A stretch of DNA of 35,816 nucleotides, taken from the IMG/VR virus record IMGVR_UViG_3300045242_000030, positions 1 to 35,816 of that record. One strand, written 5' to 3'. The translations under genes and the position numbers were made by a program. Origin of the DNA: a virus. A model generated the notes under the pieces. The model did not search any database. It was not told where the DNA came from and saw only the letters and a program-made list of their open reading frames with translations. Below are positions 15,922-24,263 of the stretch, one piece after another (within the stretch, counting starts at the first letter, position 1; every line of letters starts with the position of its first letter).

Positions 15922-16631
15922 ACGTAGGTCGTGTTCTCGTCACACACGGGCGAGTCGGACTCGGAGCCCCCCGCTTGGCGCAGGAGGTAGTTGTGGAAGT
16001 TCCCGGGAAAGACTGCGGTCGGCGTGTGGTGGTTGATCTGGAGCTTGGGAAGAATCCAGATGTCTCCACACTTCTCGTTCCAGTTCCGGCTGAACGCGTA
16101 GTCCTCGCCGTACCAGATTCCCTTGTGCACCCCGTGGTTGAAGAGGTCCACGCACAAGGTCCCCTGCTCCAGATACTGAAGTTCGGGATAGAAATACATG
16201 AAGCGATTGATCCCCGCGCGCGTGATGCGAAGGAATCCCGCAGGAATCGTTGCCGCCCGCACCGCACCATCGGCGCGGACCTGGGGCTTCCCGTCAATGC
16301 CCGCAAAGAGCGCCCCCATGTACTCTTCCGGCCCATTCTTGAACCGGTAAGTACCCGCGACGACATCGCCCTCCGCATGGAGCAGTGACAGCATGTCCTC
16401 GGGGCGCCACGAAACGTCGTGGTCGATGAAGACGATGGCGTCGGCGTTCACCGCCAGGGCTTTGCGGAGCATGTTGGCTCTCGCAGCCGAGATGTAGGGG
16501 CATCCGACCTCGTAGACGGATGCGTCCTCCCACCCCGCCTCGTTCAAAAGCGGGAGGGAGGCTTGCAGGCTGTCTAAGCAAACCTGATACGGTCGGGTGA
16601 TCGTGGGTATGCAGAAGACAACCTTCTTCAT
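15918..16631 (-). CDS. GT-A-type glycosyltransferase inside the head-tail gene block
   Basis: A 237-aa enzyme expected to transfer a sugar from a nucleotide-sugar donor. The start MKKVVFCIPTITRPY is the first strand of a GT-A Rossmann-like fold. The metal-binding DxD motif is DHD at residues 70-72 (IVFIDHDVSWRPEDM). A GEDYAF segment at 175-180 matches the acidic catalytic or acceptor motif of GT2-like enzymes, and a late His pair (201-202) may help bind metal. No membrane segment, so it acts in the cytoplasm. It sits between a small head protein and the gp4-like gene, overlapping both neighbours, which suggests a virion protein as target; host polysaccharide modification is the alternative. 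Confidence 0.88.
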   Translation of the reverse strand: MKKVVFCIPTITRPYQVCLDSLQASLPLLNEAGWEDASVYEVGCPYISAARANMLRKALAVNADAIVFIDHDVSWRPEDMLSLLHAEGDVVAGTYRFKNGPEEYMGALFAGIDGKPQVRADGAVRAATIPAGFLRITRAGINRFMYFYPELQYLEQGTLCVDLFNHGVHKGIWYGEDYAFSRNWNEKCGDIWILPKLQINHHTPTAVFPGNFHNYLLRQAGGSESDSPVCDENTTYV

Positions 16632-16867
16632 CAGCTCGTAGCCCAGACGCCCAAGCCGATCAGCGTGTTCTGGATCTCCTGGATCGTCGCGAGTTGAGTC
16701 GCGCCGAAGGAGGCAGAAGTCGCTTGTGCGCTCGTGGCGTGAACCGCCGAGCTGTAGGGACGCTGAACGACTGGAACCGCGCCGTAGAAGGCAATCTTCT
16801 CCAGCGGGCCCTGCGCGATGATCGCGCCGTCAGGGCTGTTGTAGGTAACTTGCTCGTATGAGGCCAT
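16631..16867 (-). CDS. Small head-associated protein (decoration or head-fibre type)
   Basis: A 78-aa protein directly after the coat gene. It has the N-terminal pattern NSPDGAIIAQGPLEKIAFYGAVPVV-type (residues 10-34), followed by an Ala/Ser/Thr-rich stretch and a helix TIQEIQNTLIGLGVW. I know this layout from many small phage proteins in which a beta motif (SPDG, FYG, PVVQR) is followed by a short trimeric helix; they are usually placed next to the coat gene and are thought to decorate heads. Preceded by GAAAGAGAGAC as a purine-rich ribosome site, and separated from the coat gene by a strong hairpin. Its stop shares one base with the glycosyltransferase start. Confidence 0.75.
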   Translation of the reverse strand: MASYEQVTYNSPDGAIIAQGPLEKIAFYGAVPVVQRPYSSAVHATSAQATSASFGATQLATIQEIQNTLIGLGVWATS

Positions 16868-16889
16868 GTCTCTCTTTCAGAAGTTGGAA

Positions 16890-16911
16890 GACAGGGGCCG
16901 AAGCCCCCGTC
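16890..16911 (-). terminator. Strong hairpin after the coat gene (weak terminator or mRNA stabiliser)
   Basis: On the minus strand GGGGC-TTCG-GCCCC forms a stem with the very stable UUCG loop, extended by GAC/GTC across a G-T wobble. It lies 5 bases after the coat stop. Only a poor T run follows, so it may protect the 3' end of coat mRNA or reduce read-through rather than stop transcription fully. Confidence 0.55.
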
Positions 16912-16915
16912 AAGA

Positions 16916-18154
16916 TCACGAAGCGGCAGCGCCCACCATGCGGCAAGCCCACTCCGGACGGAGCGAGGCGAAGCCGTAGAGGATGTCGATACGCATCAGT
17001 TGCTCGTCGTTGCGGATGTCCGACGCTTGCCAGACGCGCATGGACAGACCGTCCTGAACCCGGCGCACGCACTTGGAGGCGTCGTCCATGATCGGCAGGT
17101 CTGCCGTCACGAACTGGAAAGCCTCTTTGTGGTACATCAGGCCCATCGGGTAGTTCGTGCTGGCCGAACCAACGAACGTCAGCGTTGCGCTGTTGAACGT
17201 GGTCGTGGTCAGGAGCGCACCCGCCGACGAGCACACGTTCTGCCTCGGACCCGACAGGTAGATCGTCGGGCTGACCGTGGACAGGCTCGCGCCAATCGCC
17301 GTGATGGTGAACTGCTGGAGCGCCGGATAGGCCGCCTTGGTCTCCGGATGACAGGCGTAGACGCCCGCAATCGTGAAGACCTCGCCAACCGTCTGCGCCG
17401 CCACGGCAACCGTGGTGTGCATGTCGATGGTGTTGTACGAACCATCAGCCGCAGCCGTACCCAGACCCGTCGAGTCCGTGGTGCCGGTCACGTCCGAGCC
17501 GTTCGCCATCGTCCAGATGCGCTCGTTCTCGTAGTAGTCCGCCATCGCGGTCCGGGCTACCAGACCTTCGGTGAACTGCTTGGAGATCGCGCCGCTCGGG
17601 TTGAAGTACGCAGCCATGCCGTTCACCAGCCCGGCCATCGTCCCCGAGTCGAACTGGATCGCGCGGTTCTGGTCCTTCGGGGCAAGGCCGCGGTTCAGCT
17701 TGGTACGCGCATCACCGGGGACCTGGAGCGTGGTGATCGCAGTACCAGCCGTGCCAGCGACGTTGTAGGTCGCCTTGGTCGATGCCGCGAGGTAGTCCGA
17801 CTCAATGCCCGAGACGAGCGTCTTCACGGCCGGCTCGATATAGCGCGTCGAGAAGTCATCGATGGACAGGGCGAGTTCAACGGAGTTGAAGCGCATGTCC
17901 ACGTGATCCTGCGTCGCGACAGTGATCGACTGGCTGACTTCGGACTGGTCCTGCACGTCCATGACGCGCGAGCCTTTGGTACGGGTGTACTGGTTGGGCT
18001 TGCGAACACGGAGGGCGGTGCCGATCTTTGCACCAGTGCGACCGAACGAGTCGTCGTACTGACGGTCGGTGGTTGCGATGAAAGCGCAAGACTCGTGCGC
18101 AACGCGCAGAACCTCGCGGGTGACCATGTCAATGGTCAAGACTGAGTTAGCCAC
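16916..18154 (-). CDS. Major capsid protein, P22 coat-like
   Basis: A 412-aa coat protein. The N-terminus MANSVLTIDMVTREVLRVAH is characteristic of the P22 coat family (HK97 fold with an inserted domain; P22 coat is 430 aa). Other landmarks are RVRKPNQYTRTKGS near 52-65, HVDMRFNSVELALSIDDF near 84-101, and a C-terminal RIDILYGFASLRPEWACRM. The order scaffold then coat, 9 bases apart, is that of P22. A stem-loop follows the stop. It should be the most abundant late product. Family assignment is strong from pattern and context. Confidence 0.93.
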   Translation of the reverse strand: MANSVLTIDMVTREVLRVAHESCAFIATTDRQYDDSFGRTGAKIGTALRVRKPNQYTRTKGSRVMDVQDQSEVSQSITVATQDHVDMRFNSVELALSIDDFSTRYIEPAVKTLVSGIESDYLAASTKATYNVAGTAGTAITTLQVPGDARTKLNRGLAPKDQNRAIQFDSGTMAGLVNGMAAYFNPSGAISKQFTEGLVARTAMADYYENERIWTMANGSDVTGTTDSTGLGTAAADGSYNTIDMHTTVAVAAQTVGEVFTIAGVYACHPETKAAYPALQQFTITAIGASLSTVSPTIYLSGPRQNVCSSAGALLTTTTFNSATLTFVGSASTNYPMGLMYHKEAFQFVTADLPIMDDASKCVRRVQDGLSMRVWQASDIRNDEQLMRIDILYGFASLRPEWACRMVGAAAS

Positions 18155-18163
18155 AAAAATTCC

Positions 18164-18919
18164 TTACTTTTTGCGCTGCGCCTCTCGCCATTTCCGGTAC
18201 TGCGCGTCGGTCATCTCCGGGGAGTAACCAATCGGCGCACCAGACTTGCCCGATACGGGCTCGATAGGCTTTGGAGCAGCAGATACCTTGGGTTTCGCAG
18301 CCATCTCGTGTTGGATAGCTGCGAGCTTTAGCCCTAAGCGGGCCGTTGAAAGTCCGTCGAGTTCCGCCGCAATCTCGGGGTGCTTGCCGAGGTACTGAAT
18401 GAGCTTTGCGGGTGCGTCGGTCGAGAGAAGCACGTCACCAAGGGGCGTCGGAGAACCGTCCGGTCCTACGATTGGCCCCGCCTCTTCAATCAGCGCGTTC
18501 AGCGAGTCGGAGAAGTCCGAGAACTCCTTCTTTCCCTCTGCTGCCACGCGATTGCAGTTGGCGTCGAACTCCCTCTGCGAAGCGATCCGCTCTGCCAGGG
18601 TCAATGCCTCGCGCTCGAAAGCCTTCGCTAGATCCGGCTCTTTGGGAGCGGCATCTGCTGGCTGGGGAGCGGGTTGCGCTTGTCTAAAGCGCGCCAGTTC
18701 TGCGTCTCGCTGCTGAAGCTCCTGATGCATCCGGCCTTGCGTGCGGTCACGCTTGGTCAAAGCCCTTCGGAGGCGTTCAATCTCGATCTGCTCTGGTGTC
18801 TTCTCTGGGGGGGTTTCTTTAGCGCCCTCAGTCGCTACCTCTGGTGCCGCTTCTTCAGTGGCTTCCTCTGCATCGTTTTCGATCTCGGCAGGGGTCTCGA
18901 TCAGTTCGTTCGTGGACAT
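18164..18919 (-). CDS. Scaffolding protein
   Basis: A 251-aa, highly charged and mostly helical protein. The first 40 residues are strongly acidic; a coiled-coil-like region follows (IEIERLRRALTKRDRTQGR); the C-terminus is basic (QYRKWREAQRKK), as in P22-type scaffolds, whose basic C-terminal helix-turn-helix binds coat. It lies just upstream of the coat gene. Scaffold guides procapsid assembly and then leaves. The ATG at 18919 is about 45 bases after a minus-strand terminator, so scaffold-coat expression may depend on read-through or a local promoter. Confidence 0.9.
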   Translation of the reverse strand: MSTNELIETPAEIENDAEEATEEAAPEVATEGAKETPPEKTPEQIEIERLRRALTKRDRTQGRMHQELQQRDAELARFRQAQPAPQPADAAPKEPDLAKAFEREALTLAERIASQREFDANCNRVAAEGKKEFSDFSDSLNALIEEAGPIVGPDGSPTPLGDVLLSTDAPAKLIQYLGKHPEIAAELDGLSTARLGLKLAAIQHEMAAKPKVSAAPKPIEPVSGKSGAPIGYSPEMTDAQYRKWREAQRKK

Positions 18920-18963
18920 GCGTTTCCGCGTTTCGGCCGACTAGTCCCGGCGCGATAGACATG

Positions 18964-18989
18964 AAAAAAGCCACCCGGAGGTGGCCTTT
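18964..18989 (-). terminator. Intrinsic terminator between the accessory cassette and scaffold-coat
   Basis: On the minus strand: GCCACC-TCCG-GGTGGC (18985-18970) followed by six T (18969-18964). This is a well-formed rho-independent terminator with the same TCCG loop as the one before the tailspike. It stands 17 bases after the 57-aa gene and 45 bases before the scaffold ATG. Confidence 0.8.
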
Positions 18990-19005
18990 GTTGGAAAGGG
19001 GTTGA

Positions 19006-19179
19006 CTACTTCTTCAAGACCTTCTCGGCCTTGGCTTTGACAGCCGCAGGATTAGCTGCGTACTTGGACAGCATGATTGCCGCCCGAGCATGTTTCTTGT
19101 CCTCCACCGGGAAGGACCGATTCGGGCCGGCGAACTTGTCGCCCGCGAGCGCATTCCGAGACTTCGTGGTGAGTTTCAC
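19006..19179 (-). CDS. 57-aa basic protein of the phage 'FAGPxRSFP' type
   Basis: A small minus-strand gene starting with GTG at 19179, which overlaps the TGA of the 282-aa gene by four bases (GTGA), and ending at TAG 19006. The protein is Lys-rich and contains LAGDKFAGPNRSFPVEDKKH followed by ARAAIMLSKYA. I recognise this motif from small phage and bacterial proteins (the DUF6582-like pattern, where a Phe-Ala-Gly-Pro segment precedes a helix rich in Ala). It is the last gene before the terminator upstream of scaffold. Molecular role unknown. Strong third-position G/C and the overlapping start support it as a gene. Confidence 0.75.
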   Translation of the reverse strand: MKLTTKSRNALAGDKFAGPNRSFPVEDKKHARAAIMLSKYAANPAAVKAKAEKVLKK

Positions 19180-20024
19180 AGCATGTCCTTGATAATCTGG
19201 AGGATGAAGGCCAACTCCTTCTCGTCCTCGGTCGGCTCCGCTTTCTTCTTGGTCTTCTTGACCTTCGGAGCCGTCGGGGTCTTGTCTTCCTGCGCTTCCT
19301 TGATGCGCTGCGCCCGTGACTTCGGGGGCTTGTGCGGCTTGTGTACGTGCCCGCCACCGCCGCCATGAGAAGGCGGAATGACCGGCGAGCCGCCCTGCCC
19401 GTCCATTGCATCGACGGCGTTCAGTCCCTCGCTCACACCATCCGAGTAGGCAAAGACCGCCGAACTCGCATCGGAGATCGTCCCCGACTCAGAGACATCC
19501 CCGGTCGTCCCGCCACCACCCGACACGTTCGCATCGCTGACCCCGACCGTCTCGAGCGAGACCGCCGAGAATGACTGGTTCGCCACGAGGGAGTCCAGCA
19601 CCGTCAGAGCATCGGAGAAGTTGCCGATCAGCGGCGGGATAACCAGGATCGCCTCTGCCTGCCTCCAGACAATCGGCGGGTTTCTTCCTCTGTAGAACGC
19701 CTGCCCCAAGGCGGTGAACGGGTAGACCTCGGAGTCCGAGAGCGTCAGCGCCTCAACAGAGGCCACGCTCCCCACGTAGATCGCGTTTACCGCATCGACA
19801 AGGGTCGGGCTCTCCGAGATCCCGGAGGCGAACCCGCTCGAATTGAACGTGCGCCGCCAGGTGATCGGGTGGCGCCGCGAGTGCCGGTACGAAGCTGCCG
19901 GCCCGATGACGGAGAAGGAGTCTGTAAGGGTCGCAGACTCCGCTGTGTCAGAACTTAGGCTGCTCGGGATGTGAGTGACTGAGCGCCAGACAATCTGGCG
20001 GTGCCGGGCACGGAGGATATGCAC
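19176..20024 (-). CDS. Repeat-containing accessory structural protein
   Basis: A 282-aa protein built of degenerate repeats. A motif of the form E-x-x-T-L-x-D-S recurs about seven times (near residues 29, 71, 91, 138, 158, 179 and 198), and a Pro-Ile-x-Trp-Arg motif recurs at 10-14, 53-57 and 117-121. After residue 210 comes a Gly/His-rich linker and a very basic Lys/Pro tail ending in an acidic helix. The start is a GTG at 20024, one base after the previous stop. It lies between portal and scaffold in a cassette of fibre-like genes, so it is probably a virion surface or assembly protein. No family recognised. Confidence 0.7.
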   Translation of the reverse strand: MHILRARHRQIVWRSVTHIPSSLSSDTAESATLTDSFSVIGPAASYRHSRRHPITWRRTFNSSGFASGISESPTLVDAVNAIYVGSVASVEALTLSDSEVYPFTALGQAFYRGRNPPIVWRQAEAILVIPPLIGNFSDALTVLDSLVANQSFSAVSLETVGVSDANVSGGGGTTGDVSESGTISDASSAVFAYSDGVSEGLNAVDAMDGQGGSPVIPPSHGGGGGHVHKPHKPPKSRAQRIKEAQEDKTPTAPKVKKTKKKAEPTEDEKELAFILQIIKDML

Positions 20025-20025
20025 A

Positions 20026-20766
20026 TCACGGCTCGAGCGTGAAGGTCACGAACAGGTCGTCACAACCCGTCGCCGTCGCCCGAAGCGTCACCACGTTCCC
20101 GTTCAGGTCCGCAGCAGGGAGGTCCGTGTAGTAGACGCCGTTCGCCAGTTCCGTCACTGCGCCCAGAGTACCGGCACCGAAGGCGCCGCCGTCGATGGAG
20201 CGGGTGATGGAGACCGTCTTGCCTGTCGCGGGCGCATGGGTGCTCGAGTCGGTCATCACGAACTCAAACTTGGAAAGGCTCTGGTTCTTCTTGGAGCTCG
20301 TCTGGATCTTGACGCTGTTGTTGGCGTCACAGGTCGGCAGTCCACCGTTCGCCGCTGCGTTGGCGTTCGGGAGAGCCGTGAGACCACCCCGCGTGCTGTC
20401 CTGGTTGTCCCAGCCGGTGAGTTCGATCTCAAGAGGCAGCGGAGCCATGTTCGCTGCACCCGAGAGGTGGATGCTCACGAACCGTCCGGAGGCAATCGCT
20501 GCGTTGGGGAGGTCCAGCCGATACCACCCCTTCATGTTGGTAGCGTCGATCTCCTTGAAACCACCGGAGGTGTATGCCGTGGTGACAGCAGCAAGTGTGA
20601 CCAGCGTGATCTGGGCCGAGGCAGACAGGGGCAGCGCGTAGTAGGCGATCAGGCCGGAGGTGTTGAAGACCAGCCCCGAAAGACCCGCGCCCGTGGTCGA
20701 GGTGCTGTCCTGGATGAAGACGTTGACCGTCTGCGAGGTCGCGCCGGCCTTGATGGATAGTTTCAT
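20026..20766 (-). CDS. Fibre-associated structural protein
   Basis: A 246-aa protein with an N-terminal domain of a type common in phage virion proteins: MKLSIKAGATSQTVNVFIQD, then GLVFNTSGLIAYY, GGFKEIDATNMKGWYRLDLP and a close such as SIHLSGAANM. This resembles the beta domain found in baseplate or fibre-linked proteins. The second half (from about residue 135) is a further beta-rich segment with KTVSITRSIDGGAF. No enzyme motif. It belongs to the accessory cassette between portal and scaffold. It may be an adaptor that fixes adhesins to the virion (inference). Confidence 0.75.
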   Translation of the reverse strand: MKLSIKAGATSQTVNVFIQDSTSTTGAGLSGLVFNTSGLIAYYALPLSASAQITLVTLAAVTTAYTSGGFKEIDATNMKGWYRLDLPNAAIASGRFVSIHLSGAANMAPLPLEIELTGWDNQDSTRGGLTALPNANAAANGGLPTCDANNSVKIQTSSKKNQSLSKFEFVMTDSSTHAPATGKTVSITRSIDGGAFGAGTLGAVTELANGVYYTDLPAADLNGNVVTLRATATGCDDLFVTFTLEP

Positions 20767-20772
20767 AGTGCC

Positions 20773-21558
20773 TTACTGGAGCGGGTTTTGGAAGAACGGG
20801 CCACCAGAGCCGAGTCCTGAGAGACCACCGGGGCGAAAGAACCCGCCAGCCGGAGCGTTGAAGAGGGTCGAGAACCAGTCGTTCGATCCGTCCCCGTGCA
20901 GGGACTGCATCTCCGCAAGGCTGAGTGCCTTGTTGAAGCAGGCCATGACGTGGTAGTTGCCCGGAGCATTTCCTAGCCCCGTCTTGCCGCCGAACGAGTT
21001 CGGAATGAATTGGCCCGGGAAGTCCGAGTCCGTGGCTGTGCCGTCCGATGCGAGGGAGCCAGACTCCAATCCGTAGTAGATGGTCTTCTGTCCACCCGCT
21101 ACGTAATTGCCGCCGTAGGAGAACTTCGTCGTTCCGTTCGTCGGGAGCGCCGTACCACCGGCTTGCTTCGTCGCGCCCGAGAAAATCCACGTTCCCGAAC
21201 TCGAGGCGCTTGCCCGACCTAGACCCCGGTCGTCGCCCGTGCCGTCGTAGATCGAGTACATGTACCCACCAGCACCTGTGCCCACCGTCATCCCGGAGCA
21301 GGCGCAGAAGAGGCCAACACCCGGCGCGGTGAAACTCATCGTCGGACCCGTCACCACGCTGATCGGCGTCACGCTGGAGTTGGTCGTGAAGTAACCCCGC
21401 GAGTTACCCTTCCATGTCCCGGAGCCACGGGTCACCCCTGAATCAATCGTGAGGGTCAGGTTGGAGACGAACTCCTTGATCGTGGTCCCGTCACTGTCTA
21501 CAGCGATGCACAGCGTCAGGTTGGTCGCAATGCCGGAGGATTTGAGGGTATAGCTCAT
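20773..21558 (-). CDS. LamG/concanavalin-like lectin domain protein
   Basis: A 261-aa beta-sandwich protein. The C-terminal FNKALSLAEMQSLHGDG is the terminal signature of LamG/ConA-like domains (asparagine or tyrosine-Lys-Ala-Leu-Ser plus a short helix), and the alternating Gly/Ser/Thr strands before it, including YMYSIYDGTG and TKFSYGGNYVAGG, fit such a fold. It would bind carbohydrate or another surface ligand. The ATG at 21558 overlaps the stop of the 902-aa adhesin by four bases, so the two are probably made together. Probable virion adhesin; domain type moderately certain. Confidence 0.75.
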   Translation of the reverse strand: MSYTLKSSGIATNLTLCIAVDSDGTTIKEFVSNLTLTIDSGVTRGSGTWKGNSRGYFTTNSSVTPISVVTGPTMSFTAPGVGLFCACSGMTVGTGAGGYMYSIYDGTGDDRGLGRASASSSGTWIFSGATKQAGGTALPTNGTTKFSYGGNYVAGGQKTIYYGLESGSLASDGTATDSDFPGQFIPNSFGGKTGLGNAPGNYHVMACFNKALSLAEMQSLHGDGSNDWFSTLFNAPAGGFFRPGGLSGLGSGGPFFQNPLQ

Positions 21559-24263
21559 GCGTGTTTGTAGAGATACATCGTCCCGCCAGTCCCCGTGAGT
21601 TGCGAGATCGCGGCAACCACCCCGTAGTCAGGGATCGAGCACCACGAGACGCTTCCCCCGGCCTGCGTGGGGTTGTTGACACCGGCAGGAGGCGCCCGAC
21701 TGCCTGTCTGCTGGGTCCAAGTACCCGAACCCGTGGGATTCAGTTCCCACAGCTGCCCAGCGGACAGCAGGAGGAAATTGCCCGTAACGGGATCGGAACA
21801 AATGATCCCGCTTTCCAGGCCCATTCCGCTTGCCGGAACACTCGGCATAGCGGTGTGCGTGCCGTCAGAGTTCAGCCGGTAAGCCAGCGTCGTGTTCCCG
21901 TTCCCGCCACCGTACAGAGCCACGTTCTTCTTCGGGCTGTACGCCATCACCGAGTTGTAGCAAGAGGCGTATCCGCTCGGGGTGACGCTCGTGAGGGTCG
22001 AGAGCCATCCGGGGACGGTCGGGTCGTAGATCGCGATCTCGCCGTTCTGGGAGATCGGGTTCGACGCGCCCGAGTTGAACAGCATGTACGCACCCTGAGC
22101 CCCAAGGGTGCGCCCGGTGAAAGGCCCCGACCACCAGCAGGAACCGAGGGCAACCTGGGAGTCACCGGAGGACACGTCCGTCTGATGGACGAGGGTCGTG
22201 TTCCCCAGCGTACAGGTCCACATCGGGATCACGCTGTTCGTGTGGTTGAACGCCGGATAGTGGAAGATGTCTCCCGTATACGGATTTACCTGTGTGTGCC
22301 CGTAGCCGTGCTCTGGCGTTCCTCCGTGCAACCCATCATCTAGAGCAGCAACCGCAAACGTTCCCGTCGTGTCGTTGAAGCGGGCGTAGAGTTGAGGAAG
22401 GGCACCGGGAGTGGTGTGGTCCTGCCCCATGATCTCAATGCGTCTAGCGATGGGATTCCACGGGAAATAGGTGCAGAAGTTGACCGCACTCCCCGAGACG
22501 CCGGTCTGACCGCCCAGCACCGAGTCCTGTCCGGTGCTCGTGACTTGCGCCCACGTCCCCGGCGCCATCGCTGCCGCTATGTCTCCTATCTTGCTCACCC
22601 CCAGCGGCAATCCACCGCTCGGGGCGATGATCGGATACCGGCTGACGATGGCGTCGTTGTAGTTGATCTGCGTATCAGGACGACCGGAGGCAATCGTCAC
22701 CGTGTCCGTGACCGTCCCGCTCGGAAGTGATCCGGGCGCGATCTCCAGCACCACGTAGCTGTCACCCGCACTGGTGACGTTGATACGCAGGATGCCGTTG
22801 GCGTTGCTGAATCCCCGCGACGAGCCGAATGACTCGCCGTTGCCGTGCCACCGGAATAGACCCGTGCTCGAGACGTACTCCAGCGTTCCGTTCCCTGTCG
22901 GCGTTCCGTTCCCCACCGCGAGGATCGTTGCCCCCGTGATGTTGCTCGTGCGCGAGGAGACGTGATTGCCGCCCGCGATGCGGTTCGTCACATAGGGCAG
23001 CAGCCACAGGTTGTCGTAGTTGTTGTAGACCCCCTGCTTGACGATTGCCCCGGTGTCGATCAGCTTGGTATACCCGCCACCGCTCGCCCGCTCGGCCCAG
23101 ACCATATAGCGGCTCGTCGCTGTTCCCGAGATCCCCCGGGCGACCCGGAAGGTGATGCAGACCCACTCATCGGGGTAGAGCCTGAAACCACCAGAGAGCG
23201 GATCACCAAGACCGGGCTGGTATTGCCCCAGACTCTTCGCTGAGTACAGGCCGCCGTATCTCGCCCGGTCCTGGGCACAGGATGACCAGGCAGAACCCGT
23301 CTCCGGATCGGTCCCGGTCAGCGGATTCGCCCCGTGGTCTACGAGGTTCTGCCACCTGAAATCCGTGCTCGAGCAGTTCGTGACTGCCGGCTGGTCGTAG
23401 GGGACGAAACCACCCAGCCCGTCCTGTGCATACGCCTCGAGAAGCCCTCCGTTGTAATCCATCTGGACCACGAACTCGTTCCCGACGCTCGAGGAGCCGT
23501 GATAGCTCATGATCGAGAGCTTGTTCCCCGCGTCCCCCGATGACTTCGGCCAGGACTGGAAGGCAAACGCTCTCGGAGCCCTGACCAGATACGAGCCCCA
23601 GATCACATCCCCGTCGCCAATCGTGGTGACCGACGAGAAGTTGATTCCGACGTTGCCAGAGTTGGCGTTGTCCGTGTTCAGCACCGCGAACTTGACCGAA
23701 GCAAGAGCGGTCCCGTGCGAGACAGTCGTGTCACGCGATACGTTCCCAACGAGCGGGTCGTTGAGGATGTACGCACCGACCGCCGTGCTGGTGTCCGTGA
23801 CCACCGGCAGCGTCCCATCCAGGCGATCCGCCCAGATGATGTTTCCTGCGCTCCGGGTGCTCCAGTTATCCGTCGCGCCCGCTGCTACCGTCTGCGGCGC
23901 GCTGGTACTGTTCGCGCTCCCTACGCTATTGGTGGCGATCTCCCGCACCCGCAGCAGATGGGTGACATCCCCCGAGACTGGCGTGTACGTGGAACCAGTG
24001 GCCCCGCTGATATCGACAGCATCCAGCGTCCACTGCTGCGTGATCGTCGGCGTTGGGGAGCCCAAGACCGTCCCCAGCGTGTACGAGCTCGCAACACCCG
24101 CTTGGGGAGTGCTCCCGATGGACGGCGCGACACTGAACGAGGGCGCCGTGAGGACGATGGAGCTGGTCGAATCGACCGGGGTCAGCGACTCGGCAACGTC
24201 TGGGTTGGGAATCCCCGCACGCGAGCCAACCCCGCGCCGAACGAAGGGCGATCTACGGTGCAC
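21555..24263 (-). CDS. Large modular adhesin/fibre with Ig-like and propeller-like domains
   Basis: A 902-aa protein. A basic start and an ESLTPVDSTSS motif (similar to the repeats in the 282-aa neighbour) lead to an Ig-like domain at about 70-128 (ITQQWTLDAVDISGATGSTY, NSVGSANST). Residues 135-480 resemble a jelly-roll lectin-like domain with several Cys. The last 350 residues read like a beta-propeller with short repeats such as MAYSPKKNVALYGGGNG, IICSDPVTGNFLLLSAGQLW and VSWCSIPDYGVVAA. The start is a GTG directly after the previous TAA; no ribosome site is obvious, so the exact start is uncertain. Probably binds a host glycan or receptor. Confidence 0.8.
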   Translation of the reverse strand: MHRRSPFVRRGVGSRAGIPNPDVAESLTPVDSTSSIVLTAPSFSVAPSIGSTPQAGVASSYTLGTVLGSPTPTITQQWTLDAVDISGATGSTYTPVSGDVTHLLRVREIATNSVGSANSTSAPQTVAAGATDNWSTRSAGNIIWADRLDGTLPVVTDTSTAVGAYILNDPLVGNVSRDTTVSHGTALASVKFAVLNTDNANSGNVGINFSSVTTIGDGDVIWGSYLVRAPRAFAFQSWPKSSGDAGNKLSIMSYHGSSSVGNEFVVQMDYNGGLLEAYAQDGLGGFVPYDQPAVTNCSSTDFRWQNLVDHGANPLTGTDPETGSAWSSCAQDRARYGGLYSAKSLGQYQPGLGDPLSGGFRLYPDEWVCITFRVARGISGTATSRYMVWAERASGGGYTKLIDTGAIVKQGVYNNYDNLWLLPYVTNRIAGGNHVSSRTSNITGATILAVGNGTPTGNGTLEYVSSTGLFRWHGNGESFGSSRGFSNANGILRINVTSAGDSYVVLEIAPGSLPSGTVTDTVTIASGRPDTQINYNDAIVSRYPIIAPSGGLPLGVSKIGDIAAAMAPGTWAQVTSTGQDSVLGGQTGVSGSAVNFCTYFPWNPIARRIEIMGQDHTTPGALPQLYARFNDTTGTFAVAALDDGLHGGTPEHGYGHTQVNPYTGDIFHYPAFNHTNSVIPMWTCTLGNTTLVHQTDVSSGDSQVALGSCWWSGPFTGRTLGAQGAYMLFNSGASNPISQNGEIAIYDPTVPGWLSTLTSVTPSGYASCYNSVMAYSPKKNVALYGGGNGNTTLAYRLNSDGTHTAMPSVPASGMGLESGIICSDPVTGNFLLLSAGQLWELNPTGSGTWTQQTGSRAPPAGVNNPTQAGGSVSWCSIPDYGVVAAISQLTGTGGTMYLYKHA

